The notes under the pieces are model-generated. The model made no database searches, was not told the DNA's origin, and worked only from the letters and a program-made list of their open reading frames with translations. Position numbers and translations under genes: made by a program. From Tautonia rosea (GTDB lineage: Bacteria > Planctomycetota > Planctomycetia > Isosphaerales > Isosphaeraceae), in assembly GCF_012958305.1 (NCBI RefSeq), contig NZ_JABBYO010000014.1, forward strand, positions 62,001 to 126,000: DNA of 64,000 nt, written 5' to 3'. Shown here in pieces: positions 53,592 through 62,600 of the stretch; positions within the stretch are counted from its first letter, which is position 1; each line of letters opens with the position of its first letter.

Positions 53592-55769
53592 ATGAGAGTA
53601 GTCTCGCCTGGTCGGTCGTGGTCTGATTGCACGACCCTTCCAATTTCTACGGTCGCGTGTTTCCTGGTACTGGCGTCGGCCGCGTGGGGCCAGGCGGTCG
53701 ATCGTGACGAGATGCCCGGCCACTTTTTCCTCATCGAGCAACCGATCGACACCGCTCGGGCCGATCGCCTCAAGAGCGCCGTCGAAACCGTGATTCGCTC
53801 GTCTGCCTCGCGTGGCGAAGAGCCGGTTCTCGTCTTCGAAATTCGCCCTGGTTCAAGTGATTACGGCATCTGTATTCAGGTTGCTGACTTCATTTCACTG
53901 AAGCTCTCGCGTGCAGAGAAAACTGTGGCCTATGTCCCCGAACCACTCTCAGGATATGCCACCTTTGTTGCGCTCGCATGCGATGAAATCGTTCTCGGTC
54001 CGTCGGCCTCCCTCGGCCCGATCACTCCCGACGGTGACGACGTCAATCCCGGACTGATCGGCTTCGCCGAGACGCTCGCGAGGACTAAGGGTCGTCCTCC
54101 CGACCTGATCGTTGGCATGCTCGATCCCTCGAACGAGTTGCTTCGCGTGCGCACTGCCGACGGACGCACCGACTACGTCCTCCGCTCCCGGCTTCCCGAA
54201 TTCGAGACCCAGAATGCCGTGCTTTCCACCGAGCCCGTCTGGCAAGCTGGCGCTCGGGGACGGCTCTCGTCCGAGGCCGCTCGGAGCGAAGGTGTCGTTC
54301 GAAGTTTCGCCGCCGATCGCGCTCAGGTTGCCCGCATTTACGATCTGGATCGTGTCAGTGATTCCACGGCCCTTGGCGCAGATAAGCTTCGTCCCTTCTG
54401 GATCCAGGTCGCTCGGCCCATCGATTCCATCCAGGAATCGTTTATCAGCCGACAGATTGCCCGCGCTCAGAAATCCGGGGCCACGCTGATCATCTTTCAA
54501 CTTGATACGCCCGGCGGTCAGATTCAGCCTGCCGACGATCTTGCTCAACGCATTCACAGGCTCGAAGGCATCAAGACGGTTGCTTACGTTCGGGATCGAG
54601 CCCTCGGTGTCGGCTCCCTTCTTGCCCTGGCCTGCGATGAGATTGTCTTCCACACCGATGGAAAGCTCGGCAAAATCGACGCCACCGTGACCGGCGGCGG
54701 AAAGGTCGAGCCGCTCGGCGATCGAGACCGCGAGGTCCTGGCCGATCGTCTTGCTGCTTTGGCCGACCAAAAAGGCTACCCCTCCGCCGTGGCGCGATCC
54801 CTGGTTCGACCCGATGTCGAGGTGGTCGAGGCCATCGACACCCAGACGGCCGCCGTCACCCTGGTCGATCGAGAAACGATCCAGGCCGAACCAAATCGTT
54901 TCATCGAGCAGGGCACCCTGGTGCTTGGTGACGAAATTCTGACCGTCACCGCTAGCAATGCCCAGAAGTTCGACCTCGCCAGCACCGTTCTCGACAGTGA
55001 CGAGGAATTCTCAGCGCTCTACAGTCTGGGAGATGACCTCGTCCGGCTCAGAGGGCCATCGTGGGTTGATTCCCTCGTTGGCGTTCTCAATACGCCCTTC
55101 ATGAGTGGCTTGTTGCTCTTTGTCGGGTTCTTCATGCTCGTCGTCGAGATGAAGCTTCCCGGCATTGGCCTGCCGGCGATCACCGCCTGTCTGGCCTTTC
55201 TCCTCTTTTTCTGGAGCCGCTATCTCGGAGGAACGGCCGACGGTCTGGAAATCATCCTGTTCATGGTCGGTCTACTTTGCCTGGCCCTCGAACTGTTTGT
55301 CTTCCCCGGGTTTGGTGTCTTCGGGATGAGCGGCGTCTTTCTCATCCTGTTTAGCGTGGTGATGGCCAGCCACAGCTTCATCATCCCGACCGAGGACTTT
55401 CAGTATCGTCAGTTGAGCCGGACCTTGATTCTGCTCATGCTTTCCATTTCCGCCGTCGTGGTCGGCGCGGTGCTCCTCGGCCGCTTCTTCCCCTCGCTTC
55501 CGTTGTTCGACAAGCTCATCCTCAAATCCGATCCCTTCAGCTTCTCGGCAACCGATGTCGAGAAGGACGTCTTCGAGCCCGAATCTCCGTACGCTTACCT
55601 TCTGGGCGAAACCGGTCGAACCACCACCGTACTTCGGCCCAGCGGCCGTGCCCGCTTCGGCGAGATCATCGCTGAAGTCACCGCCGAGCGCAACTTCATC
55701 GAGCAAGACTGCCTGATCCAGGTCGTCGACGTTCAAGGCTCCCGGATCATCGTCAAGCAACTCTCCTGA
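53592..55769 (+). CDS. NfeD-type membrane protein with two ClpP-like domains
   Basis: A 725-residue membrane protein. After a signal segment (VACFLVLASAAWGQ) come two ClpP/S49-like domains, at about 40-215 and 265-480; the second has FQLDTPGGQI (305-309 DTPGG). The C-terminal part has about five membrane helices (500-650) and an NfeD OB-fold (GRTTTVLRPSGRARFGEIIA). In active NfeD proteases the serine sits in an A-S-A-G motif. The aligned stretches here are PLSGYATFVALACDEI and RALGVGSLLALACDEI, with Gly at that position, so both domains look inactive. The protein probably scaffolds membrane partners. The ATG at 53592 is chosen; frames upstream lack a signal. Confidence 0.85.
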   Translation: MRVVSPGRSWSDCTTLPISTVACFLVLASAAWGQAVDRDEMPGHFFLIEQPIDTARADRLKSAVETVIRSSASRGEEPVLVFEIRPGSSDYGICIQVADFISLKLSRAEKTVAYVPEPLSGYATFVALACDEIVLGPSASLGPITPDGDDVNPGLIGFAETLARTKGRPPDLIVGMLDPSNELLRVRTADGRTDYVLRSRLPEFETQNAVLSTEPVWQAGARGRLSSEAARSEGVVRSFAADRAQVARIYDLDRVSDSTALGADKLRPFWIQVARPIDSIQESFISRQIARAQKSGATLIIFQLDTPGGQIQPADDLAQRIHRLEGIKTVAYVRDRALGVGSLLALACDEIVFHTDGKLGKIDATVTGGGKVEPLGDRDREVLADRLAALADQKGYPSAVARSLVRPDVEVVEAIDTQTAAVTLVDRETIQAEPNRFIEQGTLVLGDEILTVTASNAQKFDLASTVLDSDEEFSALYSLGDDLVRLRGPSWVDSLVGVLNTPFMSGLLLFVGFFMLVVEMKLPGIGLPAITACLAFLLFFWSRYLGGTADGLEIILFMVGLLCLALELFVFPGFGVFGMSGVFLILFSVVMASHSFIIPTEDFQYRQLSRTLILLMLSISAVVVGAVLLGRFFPSLPLFDKLILKSDPFSFSATDVEKDVFEPESPYAYLLGETGRTTTVLRPSGRARFGEIIAEVTAERNFIEQDCLIQVVDVQGSRIIVKQLS

Positions 55770-55850
55770 GCCGCGGTCAGGCCGGCACCACCCTTGGGGT
55801 GTTGCTCGGCCGACCGACCCGACTTCCGGAACACAGCTTCTTGGGAGTCG

Positions 55851-56441
55851 TCAAAGACTTCCCTTTGTCGACGGGACCCCGCCGCATCTTGGATCGGCTT
55901 CCCAGGCGTCTCGAAGCGCCCGGGCAAGACCCTTGAAGATGGCCTCGATCACGTGATGCGTGTTGGAGCCTGCGAGCACTTTCACGTGCAAATTCATTCG
56001 CCCCAACGTTGCGACCGATCGCCAGAACTCAGGCACGAGTTCCGTATCAAACGTACCGACCTTCGGGGTGGGCATCGCCGCTTCCCACGCAAAGTACGGT
56101 CGTCCTCCCAGGTCGATCGCGCAGAGAACCAACGCTTCATCCATTGGCAAGATGGCATGGCCATAGCGCCGGATTCCCGAGCGGTTGCCGAGTGCCTTAT
56201 CGATGGCCATCCCGAGGCAAATCCCCACGTCCTCGGTCGAGTGGTGGTCGTCCACGTGCAGGTCTCCCTTGCACCGAACCATCAGATCACACGACGCGTG
56301 TCGAGCGAATCCTTCCAGCATGTGGTCCAGAAAGCCGATCCCGGTCTCGATCTTCGCCTGTCCGGTCCCGTCGAGGTCGAGCTCCAGGCGAATCTCGGTT
56401 TCCTTCGTCGTTCGGGTGATCTCGGCGTGGCGGTTCGGCAC
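55851..56441 (-). CDS. hisB: Imidazoleglycerol-phosphate dehydratase
   Basis: A 196-residue monofunctional HisB, catalysing the sixth step of histidine synthesis, the Mn-dependent dehydration of imidazoleglycerol phosphate. Metal-binding signatures are LHVDDHHSTEDVGI (residues 61-74) and GSNTHHVIEAIFKGLARAL near the C-terminus; GIGFLDHMLEGFARHA (35-50) is equally typical. Length fits the family. There is no fused phosphatase and no other his gene in the window. It lies 53 bases downstream of the transglutaminase gene on the same strand, perhaps by chance. Confidence 0.97.
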   Translation of the reverse strand: MPNRHAEITRTTKETEIRLELDLDGTGQAKIETGIGFLDHMLEGFARHASCDLMVRCKGDLHVDDHHSTEDVGICLGMAIDKALGNRSGIRRYGHAILPMDEALVLCAIDLGGRPYFAWEAAMPTPKVGTFDTELVPEFWRSVATLGRMNLHVKVLAGSNTHHVIEAIFKGLARALRDAWEADPRCGGVPSTKGSL

Positions 56442-56494
56442 GGTGGGAACTCCTCACTTCGCTTCCATCGCTGTTAGCTCGCGTCGCACCAGTG

Positions 56495-57505
56495 TTACTG
56501 CTGCTGCTGTTGACCTTGTTGCTGACGGAGTCCCGGAGGCAGATCGGGCCGATGCCCCAGGCCAAGCGATTTCCCTCGCCGAGGCGCCGATCGGGCGGAG
56601 GCCCCTTCCGCCGACCCCGAGGCGCTCGACCCGTCGTTCAAGGGCAGGGGAGTGCCCCACTCCTGCCACTGCGGGGGAATCCGATGGACCGGCTCGACCG
56701 TCACCATCACATGGATTGACTCCTCAGACTGGCCCCGGAAGAACCCTCGGTTCGGTGGCACATCCGCGTAATCACGGCCGATGGCCGTCACCACATGGTC
56801 ATCTTCCGGGTAGACCCCGTGGGTCGGGTCTACATCGACCCATCCCGAAGGCTCTCCCGCCCAGACCTGGCACCAGGCATGCGTTGCCATCTCTCCCGTT
56901 TGGTGCACATATCCGCTCACGTAACGCGCCGGCAAGCCCAGCCCTCGGCACGCGGCGATGTAGAGGTGGGCGAAGTCCTGACAAACTCCTCGGCCGAGCA
57001 ACAGGGCTTCTTCCACACTTGTGAGGGCCGTCGTGGCCTTTTTCTGATACGCCAATCGGCAATCGACGGCCTCCATCACCGTCCGGGTCACGTCGGCCAG
57101 CGTCCCTTGCGGCTCGGGAAGGCTTCGGACGAATGCATCGACCTCCGGGGTGTGGGCGACCTGTCTGCTTGGCAAGAGGAACTCGAGCGCCTCCGGAGGC
57201 AAGGGCCCTCGGCCCAGCCAGGGCACTCCCGCCAACCCGGCGATCCCGAGCCTCCGGTGGGTTCTCACATAGCTCGTCGCATGCAGGACCAGCTCCCGGT
57301 ACGGCGCCGTCAGGTTGAACAGGTCCACCCGGTTGCCGAATCCGTCCCGGAAGGTCGTCACCGGGCCCCTCGGGCTAATCCGAAGCCGATAGCCAAGGAC
57401 CGTCTGATCCTCGTCTGACTGAGGTGCCATCCGCACCTCAAAAATCGTCTCCGACACCGGTTCGGAGTAGGTCAGGCGCGTCTCGTGATTGATTCGAAGC
57501 AACAT
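56495..57505 (-). CDS. Transglutaminase-like protein
   Basis: A 336-residue protein with the bacterial transglutaminase N-terminal beta domain (MLLRINHETRLTYSEPVSET) and a transglutaminase-like cysteine protease core. The catalytic triad is C175 (GRGVCQDFAHLYIAACRGLG), H209 (ATHAWCQVW) and D224 or D226 (WVDVDPTHG). The C-terminus ends in a Gln-rich stretch. Proteins of this type act as peptidases or transamidases. In many bacteria they are encoded with alpha-E and circularly permuted ATP-grasp proteins, as here, in a predicted peptide synthesis or modification system. It starts 105 bases downstream of the alpha-E gene on the same strand. Confidence 0.92.
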   Translation of the reverse strand: MLLRINHETRLTYSEPVSETIFEVRMAPQSDEDQTVLGYRLRISPRGPVTTFRDGFGNRVDLFNLTAPYRELVLHATSYVRTHRRLGIAGLAGVPWLGRGPLPPEALEFLLPSRQVAHTPEVDAFVRSLPEPQGTLADVTRTVMEAVDCRLAYQKKATTALTSVEEALLLGRGVCQDFAHLYIAACRGLGLPARYVSGYVHQTGEMATHAWCQVWAGEPSGWVDVDPTHGVYPEDDHVVTAIGRDYADVPPNRGFFRGQSEESIHVMVTVEPVHRIPPQWQEWGTPLPLNDGSSASGSAEGASARSAPRRGKSLGLGHRPDLPPGLRQQQGQQQQQ

Positions 57506-57610
57506 CGCCAGCCACCTCTACCCCAGGCCCGTTTTCGAACACGTTCCCTTAAAGCGCGAGGCAACCGGGAGTTGCCGCGCATCCCTTCGACCGGTAGCGT
57601 TCGATCCGGC

Positions 57611-58570
57611 TCACGTAAGAAAATAGGTCTGATGAACTTCGTGAGCCGCCCGATGACAGGTCGTCAGGACCTCGGTCAAAAACTGCTCCAGACCGCGGTG
57701 AATCACCTCGTCCAGGTCTAGGAACCGTAGGTCGCTTCCCAACCGGCCAAGCAATCGTTCCGCCTCGGTGGCGAAGCCGTGCTCATCCCCACCGGAGATC
57801 GCCCGAAGCGCATTGCACGCCCGATCCACGCCGAACCGCATCGATCTCGGAAAATCCGGGTCCAGCATCAAGTAACCGACCGCCCCCAGTGGATCGATCT
57901 GCTCATGAGCCTGCCGGATATACGCGTCATATGCCGAGCAGCTTTGTAACAGACTTGTCGAGTATACGACGCGGAGCGACCCCGCCGCGAGGGGTTCGAC
58001 CTGCCGGAGCGCATGCACCTTCACACCCAGGATCCGGCTCAATTGCATTACCCGCTCCAGATACCGACCGAACTGAAGAAAGTGATACACCTCCGACCGC
58101 GGCAAGGTCGATTCCACCAGCCCGGTGTACAGAATGCACGACCGCTTGATCCCCTCGAAGAAGCGCGAGGGGCTGGTCCGATAACGCCGGCGGGCCTGCC
58201 GGCCACAGAGATAAAGATACAAGCGATTGATCTGACCCCAGACCTCAGCGCTCAACGTTTCCTGCGTTCCCCTGGCGTTTTCTCGGGCCCGACCGATCAT
58301 CGAGAGCATCGAATCGGCATGATCACGCTCGAAAGTCAGGAACTTCAAGACCTCGGCCCGCCCTCCATTCGGGTGCTGCGTCAGGAACGCCTCTTTGCAG
58401 CCAAGGATCGAGAGCACACTCTCGACCGGGCGTTCTCCCGCGGCCGCTGCGTGCAGGCCGGCGGCGTCCAGCTCCAGCTGGAAGCTGTCGTCGAGCAGGC
58501 GGGCCACGCTCTCGACACGCTCCAGATATCGACTGATCCAGTACAGATTCTCGGCAACCCGGCTGAGCAT
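57611..58570 (-). CDS. Alpha-E domain protein
   Basis: A 319-residue all-helical protein of the alpha-E family. The start MLSRVAENLYWISRYLERVE is diagnostic, as are LSAEVWGQINRLYLYL, GLVESTLPRSEVYHFLQFGR and SRILGVKVHALRQVEPLA. No catalytic residues are known. The family always accompanies circularly permuted ATP-grasp ligases and is thought to assist them. The ATG at 58570 is four bases after the end of the ATP-grasp gene, so translation is coupled. An earlier in-frame ATG would overlap the upstream gene. Confidence 0.93.
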   Translation of the reverse strand: MLSRVAENLYWISRYLERVESVARLLDDSFQLELDAAGLHAAAAGERPVESVLSILGCKEAFLTQHPNGGRAEVLKFLTFERDHADSMLSMIGRARENARGTQETLSAEVWGQINRLYLYLCGRQARRRYRTSPSRFFEGIKRSCILYTGLVESTLPRSEVYHFLQFGRYLERVMQLSRILGVKVHALRQVEPLAAGSLRVVYSTSLLQSCSAYDAYIRQAHEQIDPLGAVGYLMLDPDFPRSMRFGVDRACNALRAISGGDEHGFATEAERLLGRLGSDLRFLDLDEVIHRGLEQFLTEVLTTCHRAAHEVHQTYFLT

Positions 58571-58574
58571 GGCA

Positions 58575-60074
58575 TCAGTCCCCTTGAAGCTCACCCGTTG
58601 CCTCGTTCTGCTCGGGAGGATCCCCTCGCAAGACCCATGTGTCCTTGGTCCCTCCTCCTTGCGAGCTATTCACCACCAGGCTTCCTTTCGGTAACGCCAC
58701 GCGTGTCAGCCCGCCGGGTAAGACCCTCACCTGATCGCCGAACAGTACAAAGGGCCGCAGGTCGATATGTCGGCCTTCCAGCCGGCCATCGACGAAGGTC
58801 GGATGCTGACTCAGACTGATCGTCGGCTGCGCAATGAACCGCCTTGGATCAGCCTCGATCTTCCGAGCAAACTCTTCGCGCTGGGCCTTCGTTGAGGCCG
58901 GACCGATCAGCATGCCGTAACCGCCCGATCCGTCCACCGCCTTGACCACCAGTTTCTCAAGATTCGTCAACACGTGCTGACGTTGCGACGGCTCAGTCAG
59001 GCGGAACGTCTCAACGTTCCCGAGGATCGGTTCTTCTCGAAGGTAATAGCGCACAAACTCAGGCACGAACGGATAGATCGCCTTGTCGTCGCACACGCCG
59101 GTTCCAAGCGCATTGGCCAGCCCCAGGTTCCCCGCCCGCAACGCTCCATAAAGCCCGGCAACCCCCAGCACGCTCGTCCGATCAAACGCCAATGGATCGA
59201 GCGACCGATCATCGACGCGGCGATAGAGCACATCCACCCGCCTTGGGCCTCGGGTGGTCTTCATGTAAACGTAGCCACCATCAAAAAACAGGTCGCGTCC
59301 CTCGACCAGTTCCACACCCATCTGCCGGGCCAGAAAGCTGTGCTCGAAGTAGGCCGAGTTGTACACGCCGGGTGTCATCACCGCGACCGTCGGATCGTCT
59401 CGCCCGCTTGGGTCAATCGCCCGAAGGGTCGCCAGTAGGTTCGCCGGGTAATCGTCGATCGGCCGAACGTTATACTGCTGGAACAGAAACGGGAAGACCT
59501 GCTTCATCACGTGCCGGTTATTCAGCACGTAGCTGACCCCCGAAGGCGTCCTCGCATTGTCTTCCAGCACCAGGAACTGGCCGTTCTCGTCTCGGATCAG
59601 ATCGATGCCGCTGATATGAATGTATATATCGCGCGGAACTCGTAGCCCGACACACTCGCGCTGATAGCCCGACGCCCCCACCACCAGCTCCGCCGGCACC
59701 ACTCGATCCTTCAGGATCAAGCGGTCGTGATACACGTCGTGCACAAAGGCGTTGAGCGCCCGAACCCGCTGCTCCAGCCCGCGCTCCAGGGTCTCCCACT
59801 CCTCGCTCGAAATCAGACGAGGAATCGGGTCGAAGGGAATGATCTGCTCCAGCCCCTCGCCCCGGCCGTAGACGGTGAAGGTAATCCCCTGTCGCCTCAT
59901 GACCAGATCGGCCATGTGGTGACGTGATTCCATATCCTCGGTGCTGAGTGTCGCCAGACGGTTGTAGAGCGCACCGTAATGCGATCGAGGCCGACCGTCT
60001 TCGGCGAACATCTCGTCGAATCCGTTCCGCTCGTACTGATCAAATGGGCCTGCGTCGAACACTCTACGATTCAT
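58575..60074 (-). CDS. Circularly permuted type 2 ATP-grasp protein
   Basis: A 499-residue predicted peptide ligase. Landmarks of the family are DEMFAEDGRPRSHYGALYNR at residues 18-37, TFTVYGRGEGLEQIIPFDPI, FLVLEDNARTPSGVSYVLNN, GIDLIRDENG, KAVDGSGGYGMLIGP and FIAQPTISLSQHPTFVDG, which make up the permuted ATP-grasp site with Mg-binding acidic and Asn residues. Published comparative genomics proposes that these enzymes form amide bonds together with alpha-E and transglutaminase-like proteins; no substrate is established. First gene of the trio; the ATG at 60074 follows 27 untranslated in-frame codons. Confidence 0.94.
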   Translation of the reverse strand: MNRRVFDAGPFDQYERNGFDEMFAEDGRPRSHYGALYNRLATLSTEDMESRHHMADLVMRRQGITFTVYGRGEGLEQIIPFDPIPRLISSEEWETLERGLEQRVRALNAFVHDVYHDRLILKDRVVPAELVVGASGYQRECVGLRVPRDIYIHISGIDLIRDENGQFLVLEDNARTPSGVSYVLNNRHVMKQVFPFLFQQYNVRPIDDYPANLLATLRAIDPSGRDDPTVAVMTPGVYNSAYFEHSFLARQMGVELVEGRDLFFDGGYVYMKTTRGPRRVDVLYRRVDDRSLDPLAFDRTSVLGVAGLYGALRAGNLGLANALGTGVCDDKAIYPFVPEFVRYYLREEPILGNVETFRLTEPSQRQHVLTNLEKLVVKAVDGSGGYGMLIGPASTKAQREEFARKIEADPRRFIAQPTISLSQHPTFVDGRLEGRHIDLRPFVLFGDQVRVLPGGLTRVALPKGSLVVNSSQGGGTKDTWVLRGDPPEQNEATGELQGD

Positions 60075-60323
60075 GGGCGGTCGTTGACCCCCGGGGCTGA
60101 GAGAGGTTTCCAGACCGTAACAGCACACCCCCCGACCGTCAATCCAACCCTGCAACTCCCTGGGCCGACCTCCTCATCAACGCGATCGGACAGACCTCAA
60201 TCGATCGACCGATCATCGTCCCGCAGCGAATTCCCGGTTCAGTTTCTCTGGACCTTTTCGCCTTGAAGCACGATATTCCGAAACAAACGGAGTTTGTCCA
60301 AGGCTCAGGAAAGGCCGAATCCC

Positions 60324-61178
60324 ATGCCAGACGCTGACTGGGTCCGCTACCGATCCCTGCGCGGCCACGCCCTGCCCGCGACGGCTACGCTCCTGGGCTC
60401 CGAAGCCTACGCCCTCGAAAAAACCCTGAAGTTCGACTTCTATGCCGTGACTGGCATCTACCGCCGGGTTGATCCCGATTCTCAGGCTCCCGCCCAGATC
60501 CTCCTCAAGATCTATCACGCCGACCCCTGGTGGCTGCCTCCCCTGACCCTGCTCGGCGTCTATCTTGCCCACCGAGAGCGCCATTATCTCCGCCGCCTGT
60601 CTGGCATCGAGGGCGTTCCCACCCTTCTCGAATCCTTCGGTCGGAACGGGCTGGTCCGCGAATACCTTGACGGCGTCAACCTCCGCGAATACTTTCGCGG
60701 CCAACGCCGTCGCGTCGAGGCCGAGTACTTCCCCCGCCTCTTTCAAATCCTCGACGCGATCCACCAGCGCGGCATCTCGCACAACGACCTCTCAAAGCCC
60801 GAGAACGTCCTTGTTCTCCCCAACGGTTCGCCCGCGATCATCGACCTGCAAATCGCCCTCGAACTGTTCCCCCGGTGGCTCGGCCGCCCGATCGTCGCGT
60901 ATCTTCAGCGCGTCGATCGCTACCACCTCCGCAAGCTCCACCGCCGCCAGCGCCCTGAGGATTTCACCGAATCCGAACTCTCCTCCGCCCGTCGAAAGGG
61001 TGCGATCCTGATCCTCCACAGCCTCGTCCGACGCCCCTATCGCGCCGTCCGGCACTTCATTCTCGGCCGGTTCCTGACTGACAAGGCCGCTCCTCCACCC
61101 GCGTCGAGCATCCCCAAGGCCTACATGTTCCGCGATGCCGCCTCGCATCCCGATCGCCAGTCCGCGCCGAAGGCGTAA
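60324..61178 (+). CDS. Small protein-kinase-like (RIO/LPS-kinase-like) protein
   Basis: A 284-residue protein with a minimal kinase fold. The nucleotide-binding Lys is likely K62 in QILLKIYHADPWW. The catalytic loop is ISHNDLSKPENVLV (H153, D155, N161), and the metal-binding motif is IIDLQIALE (D174, with LQ replacing the usual FG). The C-terminal helices are basic. This resembles RIO and lipopolysaccharide-core kinases more than the large Ser/Thr kinases of planctomycetes. Substrate unknown. Start at ATG 60324 with AGGAAAGG upstream. It is divergent from the ATP-grasp gene across about 250 bases, which may hold promoters for both. Confidence 0.85.
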   Translation: MPDADWVRYRSLRGHALPATATLLGSEAYALEKTLKFDFYAVTGIYRRVDPDSQAPAQILLKIYHADPWWLPPLTLLGVYLAHRERHYLRRLSGIEGVPTLLESFGRNGLVREYLDGVNLREYFRGQRRRVEAEYFPRLFQILDAIHQRGISHNDLSKPENVLVLPNGSPAIIDLQIALELFPRWLGRPIVAYLQRVDRYHLRKLHRRQRPEDFTESELSSARRKGAILILHSLVRRPYRAVRHFILGRFLTDKAAPPPASSIPKAYMFRDAASHPDRQSAPKA

Positions 61179-61234
61179 TCGCACCCATCGACCCGATCTC
61201 GGTTTCCGGGTTCCCTCGATCCTGAAAGCGACCT

Positions 61235-61269
61235 CGAAACGGTCGGCCGTCCTCGGCTCGACCGTTTCG
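61235..61269 (+). terminator. Hairpin downstream of the kinase gene
   Basis: CGAAACGGTCG at 61235-61245 pairs perfectly with CGACCGTTTCG at 61259-61269 across a 13-nt loop, 57 bases after the kinase stop. The following bases (cgattcttggg) are only weakly T-rich, so it is a possible terminator or 3'-end protector. Confidence 0.5.
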
Positions 61270-61408
61270 CGATTCTTGGGTTTCAGGAATTTCGCAATTA
61301 AGCCTCCCGATTTCCTCGATCATGAAAGGAAGGCGCGAGGGTCCGCTCCTCGTTCTCGCACTGGTTCGATTCTCAATCCTTGAACTCGCACCCTAATGGA
61401 ACCTTCTC

Positions 61409-62500
61409 ATGGCCGCCACCATGACTCAAATCCTTGCCAATCGCCTCAATGCGCTTCGCTCGACTGGTCCAAAAACCGATTCTGGCAAGGACGCCTCCAG
61501 CCGCAACGCCCTCAAGCACGGCCTTTCCCAGGTCGGCACTCGACCTCCCTCGGACATGGCCGCGGCCATCGCCGAACGCAAGACCCTCTGGGCACCCGAT
61601 TACCGGCCCGAAGGGCCTTCGCAGACCTGGGTGTTCGAACGCCTCGTGGCCGAGTCGGTCCGCCTCGACGCCTGCGAGGCGCGTCTCCTCGCCGCTCGCG
61701 AAGAACTCGCCCTGACCGCTTCCGAATCCTGGGACGACGACCGCGCCGCCGTGGCCTCCTCCCTCGGCTCCCGACTCGCCGCCCAACCCGACCGCATCCA
61801 ACCCCTCTTGCTCCAGAACAAACATGGTGTGCTCTGGCTCCTCGACCGCTGGGCTGAGGTGGCCGATTCGATCAGCCGGCACGACGGCTGGACCGTCGAC
61901 ACCTGGCAACGAGCGCTTGATCTCCTCGGCCTTCCCTCCTCGGCCCGAGACGGGACCGGCCCCTGGGACCTCGATCCCGAGGACAACACAGCCTGTCCCG
62001 GCCTGGCACTGGTCTCCCAGGCGGTCGAGGCGCTCAGCGATCGCCTCGACGCGTACCTCAATGCCCGAGACACCCGCCATCGCCTCAACGCTGAGGCCGG
62101 TCTCTCCGCCCTCGATCCCGCTCCGATCCGCCTCCTCGAACGTTATGCCGCAGACGCTCGCCGACGCATCCTTTTTTGCACGAATGAATTACGTCGTCTT
62201 CAATCCGATCGTGGGCGAGTGGATTCTTGCATCGCTCACGCTCCTACCTCTGATCTCCGACCCCCGGGTCCTCGACCGGATCGCGACCCCCGAGGTGCCC
62301 GCTGCAATCCCGAGCCTCCCCCCCCATCGCAAGAGTTGGCTGCTGATCCGAACGCCCCAGGTCTTCGATCCCCAAACGAAGCCAGTTCCGATCGCGTTCA
62401 GGGGCGCGGATCCCTGCGCCGATCGGTCCTCCCCGGCGCGTCCGTCCCGCTCAATCGGCGAGCGCGACGCGCCCGAAACGCTGCTGCCCGCCGTTCGTAA
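61409..62500 (+). CDS. Planctomycete protein with N-terminal STGPKT/NALKHGL motif, unknown
   Basis: A 363-residue protein. The first 35 residues contain ANRLNALRSTGPKTDSGKD followed by ASSRNALKHGLS, a motif found at the N-terminus of many uncharacterised planctomycete proteins. A helical body follows (WVFERLVAESVRLDACEARL; QAVEALSDRLDAYLNARDTR). From about residue 265 the tail is rich in Arg, Pro and Ser and looks disordered. No enzyme motif is visible. The basic N-terminal motif and tail would suit a nucleic-acid-binding protein, but that is inference. The start may be 61409 or the ATG at 61421. Confidence 0.7.
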   Translation: MAATMTQILANRLNALRSTGPKTDSGKDASSRNALKHGLSQVGTRPPSDMAAAIAERKTLWAPDYRPEGPSQTWVFERLVAESVRLDACEARLLAAREELALTASESWDDDRAAVASSLGSRLAAQPDRIQPLLLQNKHGVLWLLDRWAEVADSISRHDGWTVDTWQRALDLLGLPSSARDGTGPWDLDPEDNTACPGLALVSQAVEALSDRLDAYLNARDTRHRLNAEAGLSALDPAPIRLLERYAADARRRILFCTNELRRLQSDRGRVDSCIAHAPTSDLRPPGPRPDRDPRGARCNPEPPPPSQELAADPNAPGLRSPNEASSDRVQGRGSLRRSVLPGASVPLNRRARRARNAAARRS

Positions 62501-62600
62501 ACCCGAAATCTCCCGAGAGGAAGGAACTCCAGGCACTCCCGTCCTGACTGGGAGGACCTCTCGCGTTCTCCGTCCGTCTCGACCGATCGACTCACCCGAA

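Noticed and set aside
53413-53595. 60-codon frame after the strong promoter whose stop overlaps the NfeD-type ATG (ATGA)
   Set aside because: It starts right at the predicted transcript start with a GTG, lacks a ribosome site and is Arg/Ser/Trp-rich; the overlap is probably chance.
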